A stretch of DNA of 64,000 nt from NCBI GenBank assembly GCA_032690845.1, contig CM064424.1:38763511-38827510 (forward strand), written 5' to 3'. Below the pieces are notes generated by a model. It had not been told where the DNA came from, did no database searches, and saw nothing but the letters and a program-made list of their open reading frames with translations. The position numbers were made by a program, and so were the translations under genes. Position 1 is the first letter of the stretch. Every line of letters starts with the position of its first letter. The stretch is from Eleusine coracana subsp. coracana. Lineage: Eukaryota > Streptophyta > Magnoliopsida > Poales > Poaceae. This document shows positions 34,584 through 46,530 of the stretch, piece after piece.

Positions 34584-35944
34584 ACACAAATACAACTCAG
34601 ATGGTACCTTGGCATGCTACAAGGCACGATGGGTAGTGCGGGGATTCACACAAGAGCACGGAGTCGACTACGGAGAGACCTTCAGTCCAGTTATCAAACC
34701 AGCGACAATCGGGACTGTCTTAAGCATTGCAACATCGGAGAGCTGGCCAATACATCAACTAGATGTTCAAAACACCTTCTTGCATGGTACTCCCTCTGAA
34801 ACTGTCTTCTCTCAACAACCCTCTGGTTTCGTTGATGCTTTAAACCCTGATCATGTTTACAAACTCCACAAATCCCTCTGTGGCCTCAAACAAGCCCCAA
34901 GAACTTGGTTCTTACGCTTCACTTCCTTCTTACAAACAATGGGTTTTCATGCATCCAAATGCGACACATCTCTGTTCATTTTACAACCTGGCTCATCAAC
35001 AGCTTATCTTCTACTTTATATAGACGACATCATCCTCACAGCCAACTCCACTGCTTTGCTCACAAACATCATTACTAAATTGCAGCATGAATTTGCCATG
35101 TCCGATTTAGGTCCACTTTAACACTTCCTTGGCATTAGCGTGCATCGCACAAGTTCATGCCTTTACCTTAGCCAACAGCAGTACGCCTTAGACCTTTTAT
35201 AACGTGCAAACAGGAGCAATTGCAACCCCAGTCTCACGCCTATTCACACCAAATCCAAACTCTCCGTTACTACTCATGGCAAATCTGTTTCAAATCCCAC
35301 TAAATATCGCAGCCTAGCAGGAGCCTTGCGATACCTAACCTTAACTCAACTCGACATCAGCTACGCTATTCAACAAATATGCTTATTCATGCATGATCCA
35401 AAAGAGTGTAATCTTAACCTGTTGAAACACATTCCGCGTTATGTCCGTGGTACTGCTAATTTTGGTCTGCACCTTCGGCGCTCTACTGGCCGCGACCTTA
35501 TTGCCTATTCGGATGTCGACTGGGCCGGCTGCCCAGATACAAGACGTTCAACATCTGGCTACTGCATCTACTACGGCGATAATCTGATATCCTGATCATC
35601 AAAAAGGCAAGTGACAGTATCTCGATCAAGTGCCGAAGCCGAATATAAAGGAGTTGCAAATGCAGTAGCTGAATCCTGCTGGATCCGTCAGCTGTTACAC
35701 AACGTGCAACAATAGTGTTTTGTGACAAATGTCAGTACAGGTTACTTGGCAAACAACCCAGTGCAGCATCAAAGAACAAAACACATCGAAATTGACCTGC
35801 ATTTCGTCTGTGACAAGGTCTCTCTTGGTGAAATCAAAGTACTGCGTGTACCTTTCAGTTTATAATATGCAGACATATTCACTAAAGGATTATCTCTGAC
35901 TTTGTTTCAAGATTTTCGTAACAGCCTAAACATTGTACCATGTC
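34584..35944 (+). pseudogene. Small Copia element reverse transcriptase and RNase H
   Basis: Frame 34609-35121 has ACYKARWVVRGFTQEHGVDY, SLCGLKQAPRTWFLRFTSFL and the active site YIDDIILTANST (YIDD where YVDD is usual). A TAA at 35119 and a second TAA at 35200 are followed by the linker and RNase H (frame 35326-35595: YSDVDWAGCPDTRRSTSGYC). A TGA replaces a Trp at 35593. The end (about 35870) reads YADIFTKGLSLTLFQDFRNS. At least eight lesions across gag-pol. Confidence 0.88.
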
Positions 35945-35948
35945 CAGA

Positions 35949-35959
35949 CTGAGGGGGGC
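35949..35959 (+). other. Polypurine tract of small Copia element
   Basis: CTGAGGGGGGC immediately before the 3' LTR, the start site for plus-strand DNA synthesis. Confidence 0.8.
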
Positions 35960-36098
35960 TATTAGCGAGTTACCTAGTCATAGGGTTAGTGGCTTGATTA
36001 TAGGAGGACTCGGGGCAGGCCACCATTGTAACCTGTATAAATACTATATCACCTGATCAATGAATGTCGAGTTGCCTCTCTCATTTGCATTACTTACA
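35960..36098 (+). repeat. 3' LTR of small Copia element
   Basis: 139 bp. It begins TATTAGCG (TG changed to TA) and ends CTTACA. Relative to the 5' LTR it lacks about 16 nt in the middle (after GGAGGACTCGG) and is otherwise identical by eye. Confidence 0.97.
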
Positions 36099-36103
36099 CC
36101 TAG
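36099..36103 (+). repeat. Target site duplication, right copy (CCTAG)
   Basis: Exact partner of 31223-31227. This defines a 4871-bp element. Confidence 0.95.
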
Positions 36104-36253
36104 CATCTGGTTATTGCAAATACCTTATAAATATCTATGTTTATGACCATACCGTCATGTTGCCTCTTATTAATATCTCTATTTATTAGTTGATGAAGAT
36201 ATATCTTTCATTATGGGTAATATCTTTTATGCCAATATTTTCATGCCTTTCTT
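36104..36253. other. Spacer between small Copia element and Helitron
   Basis: 150 bp of AT-rich host sequence with no feature seen. It ends in A, the left base of the Helitron target. Confidence 0.6.
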
Positions 36254-36379
36254 ATCTCTACTATAAAAGCTAAACATTCCTCCGAAAACCTGTTACCCTG
36301 CCAAAATCTAGCCCCTCTAATCTCAGCCTTTCATCTTAATCGTATTTTTCTTCTTAACCATTTGATTAGTGGCTTAAAT

Positions 36380-36415
36380 GGTCCCTATGGGACCACCGTG
36401 ACGATCGTCACGGTG
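36380..36415. repeat. Hairpin followed by a perfect 22-bp palindrome
   Basis: GGTCCCTATGGGACC (36380-36394) is a 6-bp stem hairpin. It runs directly into a perfect 22-bp palindrome at 36394-36415, centred on CGATCG. It lies near the Helitron 5' end. No known role. Confidence 0.85.
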
Positions 36416-36459
36416 TTTACAGGAGTTCCAGTTCGTTTCTTCCTATTTTCACTGACTTT

Positions 36460-37604
36460 TTTCACCGCGATGGTGCGTACCCGCCCGCCACCCCTCCTTC
36501 CTTCTCTTCTCCCATGGATCGCGCCGCCTCCTCTCTTCCCCATTCCTTTCCGCCCGCAAATCATGCACGCGCAAGTCAGCCCTAGCGATGAGTGGCGAGC
36601 GACGAGCGGCTTTCTACATCGATGACGGTGGCCGCGTGCGAGAGATTCGGTGACAGCGGTCGCGAGCGACGAGCATCGATGGCGGGAGCGGCCTCATATC
36701 TTCCTCAGATCCACGCCTCTGAAGCGCCTTCTTGGCTCCCTATGAGCTGGTGGATGACGACGACTTGGATCCGCTGAAGCCCCCTTCCGCGCCGAGCTCG
36801 CACATGAGCTTTCCTCAGCCCCCTCCTCTTCTCGTCCTCCCTTCCATGCCCAGGTAACATGATGCTTCCTCCATTGGCTCGGCGACCCCGAACCCAAATC
36901 CATGATCCTGCACCGTGCTCACACCTTTCTCCTTCCTTCCAAATGGGAAGAAAGGAAGGCTGTTGAACGAGTGTCCCGTCACCCAGAATACGTCGGCGAG
37001 CCGCAGCATCGAGGGTAGGAGCGGAGCGGCTACCACCCGACATTCATTAGCTTTGTCTTCTTCACGATGTTCGCCAGCTTCGTCTGTTGTGTGTGACACA
37101 GAGTAAGACATCGGTGTCCTAATTATTCAAGGTGAATTCATGGCAGAGACTCATTTTTCAATCAATTTTGTCCCGATTTGTTGTTCCTTTGCAGGAATTG
37201 GCTGATTTGTGTGCTCGATTTACCATAACAGGGTCAGATTTAGTTGGATTCTCAAAGGATTAGTCCTACGGCAGCATCTCCCTAATCTACGGTACACATT
37301 CCCTTTTAATTTTTTGTTTTATCTGCCCCTGGTTTAGTTTATTGTTTGGGGATTTTTGTATTTTGAGCATTTAACCTTGTAAGGACTCAAAAAATCGATC
37401 TGGTTCATAGTGTGTTCCGTGTGTATTAGGGTTGTAGCTGTGGCACGATATGGATACATGAGATCGGCTCTCCGCCTCCTTTATCCTAGCTGCCAGATGC
37501 CGGCTTCAGTGCTCCTCCCGAGCTCCTTCCCTACCTTGTCCTGGCCTTCTCTACGAAGAAGAGCGCAGCCAAGTTTTGCCGGCGCTGCCACCTTCGGTAC
37601 AAAG
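36460..37604 (+). pseudogene. Captured-gene-like segment in the Helitron
   Basis: GC-rich grass-type sequence. The clearest candidate exon is 37497-37604: it opens MPASVLLPSSFPTLSWPSLR, rich in Ser/Arg/Pro and nearly free of acidic residues like a plastid transit peptide, and ends before a possible GT donor (AAAG/GTGTCC). No downstream exon is recognised. The earlier part (36532-36800) has only short broken frames. Capture of a 5' gene end is inference. Confidence 0.3.
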
Positions 37605-39419
37605 GTGTCCCTGATTATGTTTTCTTTTTTTACTCTGAAGTCTAGGCACGACCTGTCTTTTCCTGTTTTCTATCGTTTTACCATGATTTGGTTGGTCTAA
37701 GGTCGCATGCTGCAATCTTGATCGTTCCGACTGCTCGAGCCCGCCTGCTACTTTGGTAATCTCATATTCTCTGGTCTTGATTGAGTTCCTGTAAGATTCA
37801 CGGTCCCTAGCATTCAAGATGCTTGTTTTATTGCTTATGCAGAATATTACCTCTGATTTGATGGTAGAACGATAGTGCATCTTAAAATAGAGCATCCACG
37901 TAAGAAAAAATATGACCAGGAATTTTGTATTCCTCCACATTCTGATTTTAGATTTGACTTTAGCTATTTTTTACCATCATGTACATTCCCAGAAAGAAAT
38001 CAGAAAAATGATTATATATAGATTATTGAGTTTTTAAAGAACTACATGTGCTTATTATTTCTTCATTCTGGTTAATGTAAAGACAGTTCCATATGATATG
38101 CATCTTGCTTTATAGCAACCTGGTCTATCATATATTCGAAGAATGTCTCCTCTTATGCATTGCCTGGTCTATCATATATATTCATATCACAATGATCGGT
38201 GCCATGGAGCAGGGCCGGGCAGCAGGCCAGCGACAGCGTTGGAGGGTGCCACCCTAAGAGTTGCTGCATGGTATGGTCAGGTTGAATGTCAGAAGAGTTT
38301 TTCTATGGCGCCACCATCCCTCTGGACAGGTACTTGCATCAATATTGCTCCCCAAATCTTTTTTCATGTGTGTTTCTGTTCCATTGGGTAGCCTCTAGGC
38401 TTCAATTTATGCAGGATTTGATTCCAGTCAGATGAATCAGTAATTAAACTGTGCAAACTACTCAATAACTCATGTTGCTTTAGGTGATTGTCAGAATTTG
38501 TGAAAAGAACACCTTTGATTTTGGTTAGAAGTTGCCTTTGAACGTCATTTCTAGAGGTGCCAGTTTGAAATCTGGCCACAACTATAGCAAAATTTCAACA
38601 ACATTTCATCTATTGAATAAAATAGAATCATCATATAAATGTAATAAAGAAATTCAAAAGAGAAACTAAAACAATATGTGTATTATAGAGGCTGCCCGGT
38701 CATAACAAAAAAAAAAAGCTTATCCCTTCCTTCTTCTCACAAACTTTTAACCAAACGATACCGGTTCATCATTGTGTAGGCGGCATCATGGAGTGGGGCG
38801 GCACTCTACAGGGATGAGTCCGTGGGAGAAGTTGACCAAGGTGCTATTCCTTGTCGTGAACTCGCCCACACTCTTGCAAGTCAAGGATTGATCTCTTCAA
38901 CCTTCCATTCTCATGCTCTTCCACACTCTTCCAGTTTTGAATATTTACCTGTGATTTCAGAATCTGGTGTCGCTCACATAAATGTCTAAGTTGTATTCTG
39001 AAAATAGCTGGCAATTGTTTTGCCTTTATTTGTTTTTTATTGTTTAAAGCCAATTGCATCTTTTCTATGCCAGTGTTGCTTAGCTTTACAGAAATCGATG
39101 AGAAGCACTTCTGAGCCAATTGCATCTTTTCTATGCCATTTTTTTTCGTTGCAGAACTTTCAAACTGCAAGTAACTGAACATGACTCATGTCAGTCTGAA
39201 CCAATTGGCAAATATGCCTAATTTTTTTTTGTTGCTAATTCTTCCATGTTATACATTATTTATCGCAACTTCATGCGAGTCAGTTAAATATTTTAAATTA
39301 TACATCACTGTGTTTGGCAAGATTCAGTTCCCTTTGTGCAGTAAATGCAACCACTACAGAGGTTGAGCATATATAAGTTAGTAATACCCTTCTTTATCAC
39401 TAGTTTAACTTGTGAAGGA
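37605..39419. other. Helitron interior, left part
   Basis: Intron-like T-rich sequence with short GC-rich patches near 38200-38330 and 38770-38880 that could be exon remnants. No protein is recognised. Confidence 0.4.
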
Positions 39420-39424
39420 GGTAT
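39420..39424 (+). repeat. Target site duplication, left copy (GGTAT)
   Basis: Exact partner of 49677-49681. Confidence 0.93.
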
Positions 39425-40521
39425 TATTGGTCGTAGTTACGCACTTACTTATATACTATAAGAGGATGGTGTACAGTTATAGCTCTTTTTTTCTTAGAGT
39501 ATTTCAAGGTTATCGAATCTACAAGGAACAAGTGGAACTATTATTATTAAAGGATTACTAACAGATTGCAATGGTTGGTTTAGTGTGAATGGTGATGGTA
39601 AAAGAGTGGTGGATGAATGTTATTGGAGATGTAACAGGATAATGAAGGATTTTGTTCTTTGGATTGGTTTACTAGCATGCAATCTTATTCTTATCGTCTT
39701 GAGTGATGACTCTAATATTTTACAAGACATGGTGGTTTTGTTCATCCCAGTTGTCACTAAAGAGGCTATTAGCTCTCCATTGGTTTCTTGCACTATCCAA
39801 TGAGTAGAAGTGTATTGGCCTATACACTAATGAAAATAGATGCGCAATTAAGTTTATCACATAAATTAAATTCATCAAGAGAATATCAATAAGTATGAGA
39901 GTTACATGATCAGATCCCCGCACCAGAGAAGAGAATATGAGACTATTTATTCATCCTTTCGCTAGACATAGCAGAGGGGTGAGAAATAGCGCTGGAACAC
40001 GCACGAGCCAATCGGCGCAAGCGTCGTGCCGATCGGCGCGACCTCCCTTCTGGTGGTTCTCGTTGGTGTTGACTAACCGTCGCCGCCAATATCTTGGAAC
40101 CCTAGTTCTAACAATTCAATGTTGCGACCGCCGTCTCTCTGGTTGCCCCTTTGGTTCTTGATAGTCATCTTCCCTTTATACTCGACGGGATTAGGTTAAC
40201 TTTCATCGACTCTGACTTGTATTGGGTTGGGACTTTGTTTTTGCCGGACTTGGGCTCGTCTTTGTTATCTTTTTCTCCTGCGCCGATCGGCGCGACATTG
40301 GAGCCGATTGGCGCGACCCTGCATCTAGCCCAACTTCGTTGCTTTTTGGTTCCTTATCCATAATTGCCCTGTTTTACACCTGTTTTCTGCAGTTATATTC
40401 AAAACAGGACAACTATAAATATATATGTAAATATGCGGTAAATTGTTAGTCTAAACCACCAAATAACGACGTAAATCATCCCTTTTTGGTAGATAAAATG
40501 GGTAGCTAGAAACCACCAACA
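39425..40521 (-). repeat. 3' LTR of Athila-like Gypsy element
   Basis: 1097 bp. It matches 48583-49676 throughout, with perhaps 12-15 percent mismatch by eye in the first 400 bp, so the insertion is old. The left terminal TG is altered to TA. TATA box candidate on the minus strand near 40174-40182. Two pairs of GCCGATCGGCGC-type boxes (40007/40028 and 40282/40303) flank that TATA box. Confidence 0.95.
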
Positions 40522-40535
40522 GTTCCCCCACACTC
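40522..40535 (-). other. Polypurine tract of Athila-like element
   Basis: On the minus strand AGTGTGGGGGAAC directly precedes the LTR start TGTTGGTGG. A near copy (AGTGTGGGGGAAGG) lies about 1.35 kb further inside, at 41872-41886. Confidence 0.85.
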
Positions 40536-42458
40536 AAATCATTGCTAGTCTTCGAGCAATACAAAATCAAATATATAGCAAGAATCTTCACATCATCTCT
40601 TATGCAATTAATCTCAATCATGATTTTTACTTGTTATTCCACCATAAAGATTTTTTCTCTCATCTTCTTTTTAACCAATCAGCATTTCATACTTGAACTT
40701 AATTAAATTACCATAAAACATTTTCAAAAATAATTTTAGTTCTCCTTAACTCATCTTTAGCATTAAACATCAAGCATTTGGCCTTCTCTAGATCTCTCAA
40801 GTGTATTTCCTTCCCTCTCCTATCTAATCAAGTATTATATGTGGATCTTGGAGGGCTATATAACTATATTAAACCATAAGATTAATCATGTCAACAATGT
40901 GCTCAATCATGCCCGCTAAAAAAGAATTTTCTTGGAAAAGAACTTTAATGGCGAAGAGGAATATAGAAGTTCTAAAAAGAAAAATATTTCAATGAGAACT
41001 ATGGCAAAGAATTGGAAATAATCAGAAAGTTGCTTCTTTGATGACCTTACTGCTTCTCAGGGAAGATATTTTTTTTCTTTTTCTCTTTATCTCTCCTTTT
41101 TTCTAATATATATTTTTTCCACTTTTTTTTAACAGCGCCGATCGGCGTAGGCGTAGTGCCGATCGCCGCGATCTATATACTTTTTTCTCTTCTTTTTCTT
41201 TCTTTTACTCTTTCTTTCCCGATTGATCAATAATTTCTGTCTTGTATCAGCAGCGAAAGTTTTCTGAATTCCCCTTTATTGAGAATATATGTTGTATCAA
41301 GTAGGAGGGAGAAACAAAGATGTATGGTTTCCATGATAGCAAGGAATTTAAATGGATGAGAGTGGCTAGAAATACAGAGATAAATAAATAGATCATCCTT
41401 TTCTAACTTGGTTGAAATCATGAGTAAAAAGTTGACAAAGTTACTTACAATCCAACTAGTTTAAATATGTAGCTTGTTCTCATTCACTCGGCTATGTAGG
41501 CATATTTAAACCTTGCTTTTGCTTTAGCTTATGATGAGTCGAAAGAATTTTTCATAAATACAAAGCTCAAAAGTTAAGTGGTAATCAACTAATTCAAGTA
41601 ATCAACCAACCGATCATCAAAAAGACAAGATAAATAGTATGGGATACTTTCAATTTGACAATCGACACTAACTTTATTAAAGACAATGCAATAATTCAAA
41701 CTACATAAAAGACCTTGAAGCAACTCTCAATTGACTCATGACTCTCTTAAGCACACACAAACTAAAAATAAGCACTCATATGAAAAATAAATAAGAAACT
41801 AGACTCAAGAAACTAGACTCAAAAACACTTAAAACTATGGCCACTCAAAAACACTTAAAACTATGGCCCTTCCCCCACACTCAAATTTTCAATGTCCTCA
41901 TTGCAAGAGAAGAAACTCAACACACTAATCATTCAAACCATGCTTGTTCAAGACTTGGAAAATTCGTCTTATATTCCTTATGAGAAAAGTGTAGTCCGTT
42001 TCATTCATCTCGATTGCATCTTGGATTCTCCGATCCACGTCCCTTTGATACCTGTAGGCACGATCCTTGTCTAGATACAAGCGCTCAATATTCCTTCAGC
42101 AGACAGGACAACAAACGCATGGTTGCAAATTATGATTTTCAACACTGTAGGGAGAGACACTGTTCAAACTCCTCTGAGCCGATCGGCGTAGTAGCTGAGC
42201 CGATTGGCGCGGTAGTATTCTTTCATCACTACGACTGCCTCCACTTCTCTTTGCATTACCATTAACTCCTGTTGAAGTTCCTGCTGCCTTGTCATTGTTA
42301 CATTATGCAGGTGTTCCCCAATTCTCAATCTTAGGACTACCAAAGCTTCTTCGCATATCAGAATCATCCCCTAAATATCTAGACATACTTGGGTCACCAC
42401 TTTCCAAAGTTTCCAAACAATATAATGAATCAAAGTCGCTATCCCATTCATAATACTT
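40536..42458 (-). mobile_element. 3' noncoding region of Athila-like element
   Basis: AT-rich, without coding. It has a tandem duplication near 41796-41870 (AAACTAGACTC and CACTTAAAACTATGGCC repeated), the second PPT-like tract, and box pairs at 41137/41158 and 42178/42199. Long noncoding space after pol is usual in Athila. Confidence 0.75.
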
Positions 42459-43345
42459 TCAAATTGGCTTACCCAATAGTCTAGCGGATCTTCGAACCTC
42501 TGGTGTAGTCTTACACTTCTTTGCAGTAGGCTCTTCGTCGTCACTTGGCAGAGCTGTTAGATCAATAAATTCAGCCATCTTTAGATCGCGTCGATCGACC
42601 TCTGTGTCGCACCGATCGGCTCCGATGTCGCGCCGATCGGCTCCAATGTTGCACCGATCAGCATAGCCGGCAGCTTCCTCCATATATGCAGCCAATTGTT
42701 CCAGATTACGCTCACGCATCACCTTGTTCTGCTGCCTTCATAAAATCTCATCATTAATTTCCTTAGGCATCTTTCCTCCAAGAACCGCGCAATAGCCATC
42801 ATCATATAAAACATCCCTAGGTATGAAGGTTGGGTCTTCCGCCAATTGGAGTTCAATCTTATGTTGTAGATCTTTAGCACAGAAGAAACACTTGCAGCCT
42901 TCGATGCAACTGTTCCTATGAATCTTGTTTTCTTGAAAACCCTCCTAATCAGAAAGAGCCCTAGAAGAGGCCCCATCCTTTCTAGCCTGAAGATCTTTTT
43001 CCGCATCTAGCTGGTTTATGGCTTCTTCGGCTTTCTCTTGCAACTTGAGTTCATATTTGGCGGCAATATCATGTTCACTGTAAAGCTGACATTTATGGAT
43101 TGTGAGAGCGCTCTCTTCATCTAGCTCCTCCTTCTCTTTCTCAGTCAATGAATTTTTGAAAGATAGGAAATCTTCATATGACAAGGGCTTAGTAAGATCA
43201 AGAAGGCTTTCCATGGTGTACCTTTGAGAAACAACTTCACTTTCAATAGGTGTTATAGATTTTTCCTTGCGCACCAATACTCTCTTCATTATCTGCCGAA
43301 GTTCATTGTTCATCTTCACCTTTTCTGCATTCTACGCGTCATCTT
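42459..43345 (-). pseudogene. Downstream ORF of Athila-like element, unknown function
   Basis: Three broken frames after pol: 43319-42945 (starts MKMNNELRQIMKRVLVRKEK; charged, with SLTEKEKEELDEESALTIHK and a likely coiled coil), 43006-42719, and 42722-42459 (MMRERNLEQLAAYMEEAAGY). The last frame reads the four-box array as heptads around GADRRDIGADRCD and ends near an SPT-like basic tail (KKCKTTPEVRRSARLLGKP). Athila elements often have an extra ORF here, sometimes called env-like; no membrane segment or signal peptide is visible, so I do not call it an envelope. Confidence 0.5.
42590..42664 (-). repeat. Four-copy 21-bp tandem array of dyad boxes
   Basis: Boxes start at 42590, 42611, 42632 and 42653, exactly 21 bp apart, each a variant of (A/G)CCGATCGGC. 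This keeps a seven-residue repeat in the overlapping minus-strand frame. It is the densest cluster in the element. Confidence 0.9.
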
Positions 43346-43879
43346 CACTTTTCCTCATGAATCTCTTCCTCAAATTTGACCAGATGATAGAGTCATCTCG
43401 TGTTGGTGTCAACACCTCGTCTACTTCGTCCTAGGACCAAACGGCAGAGATCTACGGAAATCTGTCGCTGAGCCAATTGGCGCTAGTGTCACGCCGATCG
43501 GCGCCGCCTTAGTTGCTTCCCGACGCGCCGCCTTCCATTGCTTCAGCCCTTAGGGTTTATTCCGGTGACTACTTGATGCGAGATGATCCATGGTATTGCC
43601 GCCCTCTCATATTTATATCCCTTGATTTCCAATTGGATTAGGACTCTATCTCTTATTTGTGGAATTTAACAAGTCTTAACAAAGCAAGGTCCAAAACCGA
43701 CTCAAAAACCAAAAAGACCGTGTCGCGTCGATCGGTGCAGGACTGCGCCGAACGGCGCAACATCACGCCGATTGGTGCGATACACTAGTTTACCCAAATC
43801 AGAAATAGAAAAATCACGAAAATCAAAAACACATACAGAGCTTTATTTTTACGTCATTAAGCTCGACCACACATGGCAC

Positions 43880-44900
43880 TAAGCAGTGAAGTACACATCA
43901 AAATATTTTAATTCAAATGTGTCGAGTTCTAGATATACCTTCAGACATTGTCCATTCACCATGTACTTATTTCTTTTGTCATCCATTATGATTACAGCTC
44001 CCGAAGGTAACACCGTGTTCACAAGATAAGGCCCTTCCCATTTACTTTGTAGTTTGCCTTTACCAAATAACCTGAATCATGAATTAAATAAGAGTACCCG
44101 ATCTCCTTCCTTGAATTCCTTCTTCAAAAGCTTCTTATCATACCACTTCTTTGTCCTTTCCTTGTATATTGCTGCATTTTCATATGCACGCAATCGCATC
44201 TCTTCTAATTCACTTATTTGTATTTTCCTTTTCACGCCGGTGGCATCAAGATCCAAACTCATCTCTTTTATTGCCCAATAAGCCTTATGTTCCAATTCCA
44301 CCGGTAGGTGACATGATTTTCCATAGATAAATTGATATGGTGTCATGCCAATTGGTGTCTTGAATGCAGTCCTATATACCCATAATGCTCCATTAAGCTT
44401 TGTGGCCCAATCTTTTCCTTCCTTTGTAACAATCTTCTGCAGAATCCCTTTTAATTACTTATTTGATGTTTCTACTTATCCATTTGTTTGGGGATGATAG
44501 GCTGTCCCAATTCTATGTTCAACCCTAGATTTAGCCAAAAACCTAATAAAGTCTTCACCAATAAAATGAGATCCTCTATTTGTAATTATTATCCTTGGTA
44601 CTCCATACCTAGGGAATATCTGCTCTTGAAGTATACTCCTTGATTCTCTTGTGGTATTGGCCTTGCATGCCATTGCTTCGACCCACTTGGAGACATAATA
44701 AACGACAACCAATATATACTCGCAACCATGAGAATTCACAAATAGTTCCATAAAGTCCATACCCCAAACATCAAAGATATCAAATTGAAGATTATACTTA
44801 AGAGGCATTGCATTCCTACTGTTAACATTTCCTATTCGTTGGCATTGAGCACATGTTGCAACATACCTTTTTGCATCTTCATGCATAGTTGGCTAATAGA
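43880..44900 (-). pseudogene. Athila-like integrase
   Basis: Minus-strand frame 44886-44476: CAQCQRIGN (end of the HHCC zinc region), VWGMDFMEL (first catalytic Asp), then RIIITNRGSHFIGEDFIRF, in which the usual Asp of the second site reads Asn, and TAYHPQTNG before the third Glu region. A break follows. Frame 44346-44077 gives the C-terminal part (MTPYQFIYGKSCHLPVELEH, EFKEGDRVLLFNS). The Asn change and breaks make it inactive. The end of pol is near 43880. Confidence 0.85.
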
Positions 44901-45019
44901 AACCACTCGCCCATACCATTGCCTGTGTTTTGAAGTAGCCATAATGTCCCCCATAATCCGAAGAGTGACATTTTGCCAAAATGCTCGCTCTTTCTTCTCT
45001 GGTACACATCTTTGCACTG

Positions 45020-45790
45020 CTCCGTCCTGGCAATACCTATACAGGTATGGGTCGACTCATATAAATTTTCTCATTTCACTCCTAACTCTTTTCTTTGTGT
45101 TCTTGTTCATCATATCAGTTTGTCTCTTGAAACCTTTGATAATATCCATCATCCAACTCTCTCTACGATCAAATGTGGCAAACAACTGCTCTTGTTGCAT
45201 TTCATCTTTTATCGGCTCAGTTGATGATGATTCAAGACGGGACAAATAATCTGCTACAGAATTTTCTACCCCTTTCTTATCTCTTATCTCCAAATCAAAT
45301 TCTTGCAACATCAATACCCATCGTATTAACTGAGGCTTATACTCTTTCTTTGTAACCAAGTATCTTATAGCAGCATGATCAGTATATACAATAACCTTAG
45401 AATTTAGAATGTAGGATCTAAATTTCTCAAAAGCAAATATGATAGCTAACATCTCTTTCTCAGTTGTTGTATAATTGATCAGCACCTCATTCAAAGTTTT
45501 GCTAGCGTAATAAATAGCATGCACTTTACCTTCCTTTTGTTGTCCAAGAATAGCTCCAACTGCATAGTCACTTGCATCACATATAATTTCAAAAGGTAAA
45601 CTCCAATCAAGTGACTATATAATGGGTGCAGAGCATAAAGCTTCCTTTAATTTTCTGAAGACAAAGAGTCTTTCATCGTCCATGACAAATTCTATACCTT
45701 GTTTCAACAATTCTGTCAGGGGCTTAGCAATCTTCGAATAATTCTTAACAAACCTGCGATAGAAGTTGGCATGTCCAAGAAAACTCCTCA
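45020..45790 (-). pseudogene. Athila-like RNase H
   Basis: The frame 45524-45057 reads HAIYYASKTLNEVLINYTTT, EKEMLAIIFAFEKFRSYI, VYTDHAAIRYLVTKKEYKPQ and a connection ending VADYLSRLESSS. These are the landmarks of the Gypsy RNase H domain. The upstream part of the domain (to 45790) is out of frame. The C-terminal end joins the integrase zinc region near 45000. Confidence 0.85.
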
Positions 45791-46530
45791 AGGTTGTAAG
45801 ATCAGTAGAGGAGGTAATTTCTCAACTGTAGATACCTTTGCTTTATCAACCTCTATCTCTCTGTTAGATATGACATGACCAAGTACTATCCCTTCTGTTA
45901 CCATGAAATGACACTTCTCCCAATTAAGAACTAAGTCGCATTCAACACACCTTTTCAAAACCTTCTCCAAATTCTCCAGGCAACTATCAAAATCAGTACC
46001 ATGTATGGAGAAGTCATCCATAAATACCTCCATAATATCTTCTATGAATTCAGCTAATATTGCATTCATGCATCTTTGAAATGTGGCGGGCGCATTGCAA
46101 AGACGGAAGAGGATAGTGATCTTTCTTCGTCACCTTGTTCAAACTTCTGTAATCTATGCACATTCTCCATCCAGTTACAGTCCTTTGAGGGATCAACTCA
46201 TTGTTCTCATTAGGCACTACTGTCAACCCTCCTTTCTTGGGCACACAATGTACTGGACTAACCCATTCACTATCAGCAATAAGATAGATCATACCCGCAT
46301 TAAGCAGCTTCAGAATCTCCTTTTAACCACTGGCTTCATTGACTCCTTCAACCTTTGCATCCCTTCAACCACTGGTTTAGCATTCTCTTCCAAGTTAATC
46401 TTGTGGGTGCAGAATACAGGGTTGATTCCCTTGATGTCATCCAATGTGTAACCAATAGCCTTCTTATACCTTTTGAGCACAGTAAGCAGCTTCTCTGTCT
46501 CTTCCTTCGTTAGGGCGTCATTCATGATAA
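45788..46530 (-). pseudogene. Athila-like reverse transcriptase with internal deletion
   Basis: Frame 46525-46310 (MNDALTKEETEKLLTVLKRY) is the RT N-terminal extension. Frame 46292-46050 has SEWVSPVHCVPKKGGLTVVP and GWRMCIDYRSLNKVTKKDHY. At about 46110 the sequence jumps from KDHYPLP to LCNAPATFQ in another frame; RT of this family has several tens of residues between, so a segment of the fingers/palm is deleted. Frame 46069-45788 carries the catalytic box VFMDDFSIHG (MDD where YMDD/FMDD is usual). Inactive. Confidence 0.88.
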
